NCBI GenBank assembly: GCA_003501385.1
Contig: DNPN01000174.1
Coordinates: 1-26,922 of the forward strand
Origin: Rhizobium sp.
GTDB lineage: Bacteria > Pseudomonadota > Alphaproteobacteria > Rhizobiales > Rhizobiaceae
DNA: 26,922 nt
Direction of reading: 5' to 3'
In this document: piece by piece, positions 21,960 through 26,922 of the stretch
How the letters are laid out: each line of letters begins with the position of its first letter
Numbering within the stretch: the stretch's first letter is position 1
Notes under the pieces: model-generated
The model's input: only the letters and a program-made list of their open reading frames with translations
Told to the model about the DNA's origin: nothing
The model's database searches: none
Made by a program: the position numbers and the translations under genes

Positions 21960-23309
21960 ATGGGTGCCGCCGAGACCAAAAGGTCAGATAACGGTCAGAT
22001 TGAAGGCGAGATCAGTGCCTATACCGATCCTTTAACAGGTCTCGGCAATCGTTACCGTTTGCGCGATAAAATCCGTATCCTGTCGCAGGAGCGTGCGGCT
22101 GATCCTGCACCGTTTACTGTTGCCCTGGTCAATCTGGATGGTTTCAAACCCATCAACGACTTGTTTGGCTCGCAAGCCGGTGATGAAATCCTCTGTCAGG
22201 TCGCCCATCGACTTCAAGCCTGCATTCCCGGCGGGGCCACCGTCACCCGCGATGACGGCGATGAATTTGCCATCGTTCTGCCACTGATCTTTGAAGCCGT
22301 GGGCGCTGAGCGCGTCGGCCATCTGATCAAGGATGTTTTGTCTGCGCCTTACGATCTGGGCGACCGCAATGTGCGCCTTTCGGCCTCGCTTGGTTTTGCG
22401 GTTCATCCCTTTGCCGGTGAGGATTTTGACACTTTGATGAAAAGCGCCGAGACCGCGCTTTATCGCTCAAAACGACGGGGACGTGGGCAGATCACCGTCT
22501 ATTCCTCCGAAATCGCCCAGGAAATGCGCCGCTCCACCCAATTGGAGCAGGCCCTTCGCAATGCCATCATCAATGACTCGGTCGATGTGCATTTTCAGCC
22601 CATCGTTTCGCTCCACGATGGCAGAACCTTGGGGTTTGAGGCGCTGGCCCGCTGGATTGATGCCGATATGGGCTTTGTCTCACCTGCGATTTTTGTACCA
22701 CTGGCCGAAGAACGCGGCTTTATTGACACCCTGTCCGAAACCTTGCTGCACAAGGCGGCAGAGGCGGCATTGACATGGCCGCGCGAGCTGTTTCTCTCTT
22801 TCAACCTGTCATCAGTGCAGATGACTGATCCGGCAACGGCATCACGCACGCTGGCCATTCTCAGCAATGTCGGGCTGGATCCCTCTCGGCTGGATCTGGA
22901 AATCACCGAAACCGCTGTTATGCGCTCGGCATCAACGGCCAATAATATCATTGAAGAGCTGCGTCGTGCCGGGGTGCGCATTTCGCTGGACGATTTTGGC
23001 ACCGGCCAATCCAGCTTGGGACGTCTGCGCGACTTTACCTTCGACAAGGTCAAAATTGACCGCGCGTTCATTTCGGCGATCACGACAGACCATACCAGCG
23101 AGCATATCGTGCGGGCCATCATCACCATGTGTCAGGGACTGGATCTGGAAGTGGTGGCGGAGGGCATTGAAACCGAAGCCGAAGTGGAGTTGCTACTCGG
23201 ACTGGGCTGTGTGATGGGTCAGGGCTATTATTTTGGCAAGCCCGTCGATGCCATGGCTACGCTGCGCTATCTCTCGCGGCAGTATAACAATATGCCGCAT
23301 GGTCAATAA
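21960..23309 (+). CDS. GGDEF-EAL protein, predicted c-di-GMP phosphodiesterase
   Basis: 449-residue soluble protein with almost no N-terminal sensor region. The GGDEF domain (about 20-180) has DGDEF at 99-103 in place of GGDEF, so cyclase activity is doubtful. The EAL domain (about 195-445) keeps EAL (227-229), the Asn of FNLSSVQ, the Glu of LEITET, DDFGTG, VKIDR, EGIETE and the Gln of GQGYYFGKP, so it should hydrolyse c-di-GMP; the GGDEF-like half may bind GTP as an activator. The ATG at 21960 has a weak Shine-Dalgarno; TATAAT at 21894-21899 is a possible -10 box. A GCTCCT-N12-AGGAGC hairpin at 21792-21815 follows the antiporter gene, so it is probably transcribed separately. Confidence 0.92.
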   Translation: MGAAETKRSDNGQIEGEISAYTDPLTGLGNRYRLRDKIRILSQERAADPAPFTVALVNLDGFKPINDLFGSQAGDEILCQVAHRLQACIPGGATVTRDDGDEFAIVLPLIFEAVGAERVGHLIKDVLSAPYDLGDRNVRLSASLGFAVHPFAGEDFDTLMKSAETALYRSKRRGRGQITVYSSEIAQEMRRSTQLEQALRNAIINDSVDVHFQPIVSLHDGRTLGFEALARWIDADMGFVSPAIFVPLAEERGFIDTLSETLLHKAAEAALTWPRELFLSFNLSSVQMTDPATASRTLAILSNVGLDPSRLDLEITETAVMRSASTANNIIEELRRAGVRISLDDFGTGQSSLGRLRDFTFDKVKIDRAFISAITTDHTSEHIVRAIITMCQGLDLEVVAEGIETEAEVELLLGLGCVMGQGYYFGKPVDAMATLRYLSRQYNNMPHGQ

Positions 23310-23329
23310 CGCTTCGCAGGCAAAGCGGC

Positions 23330-24235
23330 TCAGATGACAGCGCGAAAACGTTCACACCGGGCAAACTCTGCCTCAAGCGCCCGTTTCAGCTCATCCTTGA
23401 GCGGTTCGGATGTCTCAAAAATCTGCTTGGCTTTCAGAAAATCCATCACGCCGAATTCATTGACCGGGGGCCGTAGGAAAATCGATGGAGGCCCCAATCT
23501 CAATTTCAGGGCGAGATGGGATTGCATCATCAGTTGAGAAGCACCAAACAGGCTATCAATGCGGTTTGGCACCTCATCCAGCGCATCCACGGCCCCGATT
23601 GGCCCACCCACAATGTCCACACCGATGATGATATCAGCCAGGCCCGTGAGGTGCTCATAGGGCACCGGATTGAAAATGCCACCATCAATCATCAGCCGAC
23701 CATCGAGATTGACCGGCATGAACAGGGCGGGAATGGCAGCAGAAGCCGCAAGCGCCTGATAAAGATCGCCCGTCTCGCACAGTTTTTCGCAATGGGCATA
23801 GTAATCGGTGGCAATCACCTTCAGAGGAATGTTCAGGCTGGAAAAATCATCCGGTATTTGGGAGGGCAGGAAAGCCCGCAAAATCCGCTCCAGATTGAAT
23901 TGCCCCAGACGAAATCCGCCGATGGCATGGCGCACGGACGGCGGACGCAAAGCCCATATGCGATTGACCACGGCCTTGCGATTGCCCACCGTTTCCAAGG
24001 CATGATCACGCATTTCGGCCGCCGTCATGCCCGCCGCCTTGCCCGCACCAATGATGGCACCGATGGATGATCCGGCAATGGCCACTGGCTCAATGCCGAG
24101 TTCTTCCAGCGCTTCCAGCACCAGAATATGGGCAAATCCACGCGCACCGCCCGCACCAAAGGCCACGGCCACCGTGGGCGTCGATGGCGCGTGCTGCGGA
24201 ACAACCGGCATGGAACTGGAAAAATCAATAGACAT
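23330..24235 (-). CDS. Patatin-like phospholipase / esterase
   Basis: 301-residue serine hydrolase of the bacterial patatin (RssA-like) family with a Ser-Asp dyad. The oxyanion loop GAGGARG lies at 27-33, the nucleophile is S57 in GSSIG, and the catalytic D184 lies in DGG (184-186). No signal peptide; probably cytoplasmic or membrane-associated. The first 20 residues are low-complexity. It converges on the GGDEF-EAL gene with a 20-base gap, in which CGCTT-N7-AAGCG can form a small hairpin. The substrate (phospholipid or lysophospholipid) is not determined by sequence. Confidence 0.92.
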   Translation of the reverse strand: MSIDFSSSMPVVPQHAPSTPTVAVAFGAGGARGFAHILVLEALEELGIEPVAIAGSSIGAIIGAGKAAGMTAAEMRDHALETVGNRKAVVNRIWALRPPSVRHAIGGFRLGQFNLERILRAFLPSQIPDDFSSLNIPLKVIATDYYAHCEKLCETGDLYQALAASAAIPALFMPVNLDGRLMIDGGIFNPVPYEHLTGLADIIIGVDIVGGPIGAVDALDEVPNRIDSLFGASQLMMQSHLALKLRLGPPSIFLRPPVNEFGVMDFLKAKQIFETSEPLKDELKRALEAEFARCERFRAVI

Positions 24236-24534
24236 GGACAGAGCTGGACCTTATTTGGGCATCGGACCCATGTGATGTTTCATGGCGAAACATAAGCAAC
24301 GATGACGCCAGATCAAGAGAGCGATAAACCATTATCGTGTTCTGATCTTCGGCAGTGATATTGCATCGGAAGCAATAATTTTTGGTTGTCGCCTCAAACT
24401 TTTTGAAAATCGCAGACACGTCCAGGTTATGCTTTCAAGACCGTGTCTTTACTGATTTCGCGCACAGCCGCCACACACATTTGCGCGACTGGGACCTGCG
24501 CGGCACATGACGCAAGCGTTTTATCCGTGATAAA
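24236..24534. other. Intergenic stretch upstream of the patatin-like gene
   Basis: About 300 bases that should contain the promoter of the patatin-like gene. The one short open frame (24225-24419, minus) has no supporting features. No RNA gene or clear operator was seen. Confidence 0.4.
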
Positions 24535-24683
24535 ACCCCTCCCAAACCCTCCCCACAAGGGGGAGGGAGTCTGTTGCATTCTGTGCAAGCGAATGATTTT
24601 TAATCATAAATCATTTTAAAACACAGCAGTGGCAAAGCATTCAAGGTGCTCCCTCCCCTTGTGGGGAGGGTTGGGGAGGGGTC
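24535..24683. repeat. Large inverted-repeat element (CCCTCCCC/GGGGAGGG arms)
   Basis: Left arm 24535-24570 and right arm 24649-24683 are nearly perfect reverse complements (one substitution, one indel, one end mismatch over about 35 bases). Each arm is itself an imperfect hairpin (CCCTCCCC-acaa-GGGGGAGGG). The 78-base spacer contains a third palindrome, AATGATTT-N8-AAATCATT. The whole can fold as one long hairpin or a three-way cruciform. It lies 46 bases after rsmD and may serve as its terminator. The C-rich arm sequence resembles dispersed repeats in many proteobacterial genomes. Confidence 0.85.
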
Positions 24684-24729
24684 TTTCTTTTGTGCCGTTT
24701 ACCGAACGATGGAATGAACAAGATATCCG

Positions 24730-25287
24730 TTATGGACGATAGGCGTAGAAATACATTTTCGTATCGCCAAACACCCGATCTTCCAGCAGTTCAAAAGGTG
24801 CAGCAACGGTGACAAGCACATCGCTGCGCTCTTCCAGAATGGCCAGAGCGCCCGGCACAAGCCAGCCACCCTGATGGGCCGCCATAAAGGCTTTTTCACC
24901 AAGGCCCTTGCCATAAGGCGGATCGGCAAACAGCAGATGAAACGGCTCCATATTGCTGACTGAGCCGAGCTGGGTGGCATCCCGGCGCAAAATCTTGGCC
25001 CGGCCATGCAGGCCAAGGCTTTCGATATTTTCCCATAAAAGGCCACGGCCCTCGACGCTGTTTTCGACAAACATCGCCGCCCGACAGCCGCGTGAGACCG
25101 CTTCCAGCCCAACGGCACCCGTTCCTGCAAACAGATCCAGTACGCGCGTCCCATCCAGTGCTTCTGGATGGGCGTGGCTCAGGATATTGAACAGGCTTTC
25201 ACGGGTCCGATCAATGGTCGGGCGAATGTCATTGCTCTTGGGCGCAGCAAGACTGCGCCCGCGAAACTCACCACCGACGATCCGCAT
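24730..25287 (-). CDS. rsmD: 16S rRNA (guanine(966)-N(2))-methyltransferase RsmD
   Basis: SAM-dependent methyltransferase modifying G966 of 16S rRNA during 30S assembly. It begins MRIVGGEFRGRSL, contains RPTIDRTRESLFNIL, the SAM-binding DLFAGTGAVGLEA (51-63) and the catalytic DPPYGKG (121-127), the N2-guanine methylase signature. 185 residues, normal. It starts six bases after the rluB stop with AGAGG inside the rluB end, so the two are one operon devoted to rRNA modification. Confidence 0.96.
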   Translation of the reverse strand: MRIVGGEFRGRSLAAPKSNDIRPTIDRTRESLFNILSHAHPEALDGTRVLDLFAGTGAVGLEAVSRGCRAAMFVENSVEGRGLLWENIESLGLHGRAKILRRDATQLGSVSNMEPFHLLFADPPYGKGLGEKAFMAAHQGGWLVPGALAILEERSDVLVTVAAPFELLEDRVFGDTKMYFYAYRP

Positions 25288-25293
25288 CCCGGC

Positions 25294-26922
25294 TTACCTC
25301 TTGCCCTTGAACGAACCACCCGATGGCTTGCCACCGGAGGATGGACCGCGACTGCCCGATGGACGACCGCCTGTTGGCTTTCCACCCGAAGGCTTGCCGC
25401 CAAAGCTTTTGCCACCACCCGGTTTGCCACCAAATGGCTTACCCGTGCTGGGACGACCGCTGTAAGGCTTGTCACCCGCTGGACGATCACCGGCAGGACG
25501 ACCCGAGTAAGGCCGATCGCTGCGCGGAGCCTGCTCATCACGTGGAGCACGATCCCCACGGTCGGAGCGCTGGCCATAGGCTGGCTTGCCACCAAACGCG
25601 GGCTTGTCGCCGCGTGCTGGACGATCTCCACGATCCGTGCGATCCCCATAGGAAGACTTGGCGCCATAGGCTGGCTTGGGGCCATAAGCAGGTTTGTCTT
25701 CACGAGGCGCGCGCGGACCACGATCTGCGCGGGCATCATAGCTCGGCTTATCACCACGCGGTGGACGATCTGCACGCTCGCCACGGTCTGGCCACTGGCC
25801 GCGTGACGGGCGATCACCCTGCGACGGACGTTCGCTGCGGGCTGGTCTATCACCACGATCCGCAAAATCACGCTTTGCGCCAAAGCCCTGACCATCACGA
25901 CCGCCACGGCCCTTTGGCTTTTCCTCAACGCCTTCGGCGCGAATCCATTCGCCATCCGCATCACGCGCACGGGTCACCTGCACACGCGGCGCGCCCTCGT
26001 CTGAGCGGTAGGAATTGCCACGATCCGGGTTATGCTTGGTCAGCGAGCGGGTTGGCGCGCCATCCTTGGTGCGGCCATAACGCTTGCTCTGCGGGGCATC
26101 GCCCGAGCGGCCAAGCGGGGCAGTTTTCTTGGTCTGATCAACCACCGCACCCTTTTCACTCACAGGCCGTGCGCCCGGAGCCATCCACACATTGGCGGTG
26201 CGGCTCTGGCCCATTGGTGGACGCTTGGGTTTATCAAAGCCGCCAGCTTCTTCACGACTGCCATCGCGCTTTGGACCACGCGGCTTGGCATCATCCCACT
26301 TGCCCTTAGGGGCATCGCGGCGGGTATCCAGACGGCCAAGCGCCTTTTCACGGGCATCATCACGGCTGCTGTTGCCGCCGCGCCGCTGAGGCTTTTCGCC
26401 CCGGCCCCAATCGCCCTTATCGGCTTTTGGCTTTGCGGCTACTGGCGCATCCTCATCTTCATCGCCTGCACCAACGGTGTAGATTGGCGCATCGAAATTG
26501 GCGCGGGATTCTTCAATCAAACGCGGACCAAGCTGATCGCGCAGCATGCGGCCACGCACTTCCTGCACCCGGCCTTCACCCAGATCACCGAGCTGGAACG
26601 GACCGTAGGAAATACGGATCAGACGGTTAACCTCAAGACCAAGTGCGCCGAGCACGTTCTTGATTTCGCGGTTCTTGCCTTCGCGCAGACCCATGGTGAT
26701 CCACACATTGTGGCCTTGGCTGCGGTCCAGCGTGGCATCAATTGCGCCATAGAGCACGCCATCGACGGCAATGCCTTCTTTCAGCGTATCCAGCTTGGCC
26801 TGATCCACTTCGCCATAGGCGCGGACGCGGTAGCGGCGCAGCCAACCGGTGGTTGGCAATTCCAGCACGCGGGCCAAACCACCATCATTGGTCAGCAACA
26901 GCAGGCCTTCGGTGTTGATGTC
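25294..26922 (-). CDS. rluB: RluB-type 23S rRNA pseudouridine synthase with long disordered tail (5' end outside window)
   Basis: Partial gene: the open frame runs to the right edge, so the N-terminal S4 domain and first part of the catalytic domain are missing. The first codons read DINTEGLLLLTNDG, whose leading Asp corresponds to the catalytic Asp of RsuA/RluB enzymes (RLDxxTxGLLLLTNDG). GLREGKNREIKNV and RLIRISYGPFQLGDL follow, all RluB-family signatures; the expected target is U2605 of 23S rRNA. After about residue 150 of the visible part, nearly 380 residues are low-complexity, rich in R, G, D, K, P and S, with DRGDRPAR and GGKPAYG type repeats and a final SGGSFKGKR. Such tails are known in alphaproteobacterial RluB and probably bind RNA. 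Base composition stays like the neighbours. Confidence 0.93.
   Translation of the reverse strand, partial: DINTEGLLLLTNDGGLARVLELPTTGWLRRYRVRAYGEVDQAKLDTLKEGIAVDGVLYGAIDATLDRSQGHNVWITMGLREGKNREIKNVLGALGLEVNRLIRISYGPFQLGDLGEGRVQEVRGRMLRDQLGPRLIEESRANFDAPIYTVGAGDEDEDAPVAAKPKADKGDWGRGEKPQRRGGNSSRDDAREKALGRLDTRRDAPKGKWDDAKPRGPKRDGSREEAGGFDKPKRPPMGQSRTANVWMAPGARPVSEKGAVVDQTKKTAPLGRSGDAPQSKRYGRTKDGAPTRSLTKHNPDRGNSYRSDEGAPRVQVTRARDADGEWIRAEGVEEKPKGRGGRDGQGFGAKRDFADRGDRPARSERPSQGDRPSRGQWPDRGERADRPPRGDKPSYDARADRGPRAPREDKPAYGPKPAYGAKSSYGDRTDRGDRPARGDKPAFGGKPAYGQRSDRGDRAPRDEQAPRSDRPYSGRPAGDRPAGDKPYSGRPSTGKPFGGKPGGGKSFGGKPSGGKPTGGRPSGSRGPSSGGKPSGGSFKGKR

Noticed and set aside
24535..24683. CRISPR array
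   Set aside because: The element is one pair of inverted arms with a single spacer, not a series of direct repeats.
25179..26309. Long open frames overlapping the rluB tail on both strands
   Set aside because: They arise from the repetitive, stop-poor G+C-rich sequence of the RluB tail; translations are low-complexity without start signals.

Overview
The window looks like chromosomal DNA of a Rhizobiaceae alphaproteobacterium (Agrobacterium / Allorhizobium / Rhizobium group). The evidence is the gene content (Kup, DUF2093, DUF4170, an Mrp protein without CxxC, an endonuclease-type MutL, RluB with a very long RGD/K-rich tail), the codon use, and several families of short palindromic intergenic repeats typical of rhizobia. 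The species cannot be named from the sequence alone. No phage, insertion sequence, CRISPR array, tRNA or rRNA was found. Most of the window is core chromosome, and the unusual material lies between and inside the core genes.

Layout. 1-5.1 kb (minus strand): potassium transporter kup, a decayed corA-like 3' end just upstream of it, a TerC-family membrane protein, and the Fe-S/P-loop ATPase mrp. 5.2-5.5 kb: a gap with a promoter-like sequence, a chain of hairpins and a strong terminator, proposed here as a structured non-coding RNA. 5.5-7.7 kb (minus): a cytoplasmic NrtA/NasS-like nitrate-binding protein with a palindromic repeat inserted in frame in its coding sequence, and a LuxR-type regulator lacking the usual AHL-contact residues. 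7.7-8.4 kb: repeat-rich gap. 8.4-9.3 kb (plus): an SMP-30/gluconolactonase. 9.4-11.0 kb (minus): a PAS-PAS-receiver-receiver protein without kinase or output domain. 11.0-11.65 kb: another repeat copy, then two perfect CtrA-type TTAA-N7-TTAA sites and an intrinsic terminator just ahead of mutL.

11.65-13.8 kb (plus): mutL and a DUF2093 gene. 13.9-19.8 kb (minus): pmbA, an inositol-monophosphatase/CysQ-like gene, a DUF4170 gene, a probable 27-codon leader ORF, waaA (Kdo transferase), a HAD phosphatase and lpxK. WaaA and LpxK are both lipid A / inner-core LPS enzymes, so this block is largely an envelope-biogenesis cluster with coupled starts. 20.0-23.3 kb (plus): a CPA2 cation/proton antiporter and a GGDEF-EAL protein with degenerate GGDEF and intact EAL motifs. 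23.3-26.9 kb (minus): a patatin-like phospholipase, a large inverted-repeat element, and the rluB-rsmD rRNA-modification pair, with rluB running off the right edge.

The observations most worth following up are the structured RNA candidate (5231-5449), the in-frame palindromic insertion in the NasS-like gene (6406-6508), the tandem CtrA-type sites plus terminator upstream of mutL (11517-11620), the corA remnant forming the leader of kup (1951-2122) and the small ORF overlapping the waaA start (16949-17032).
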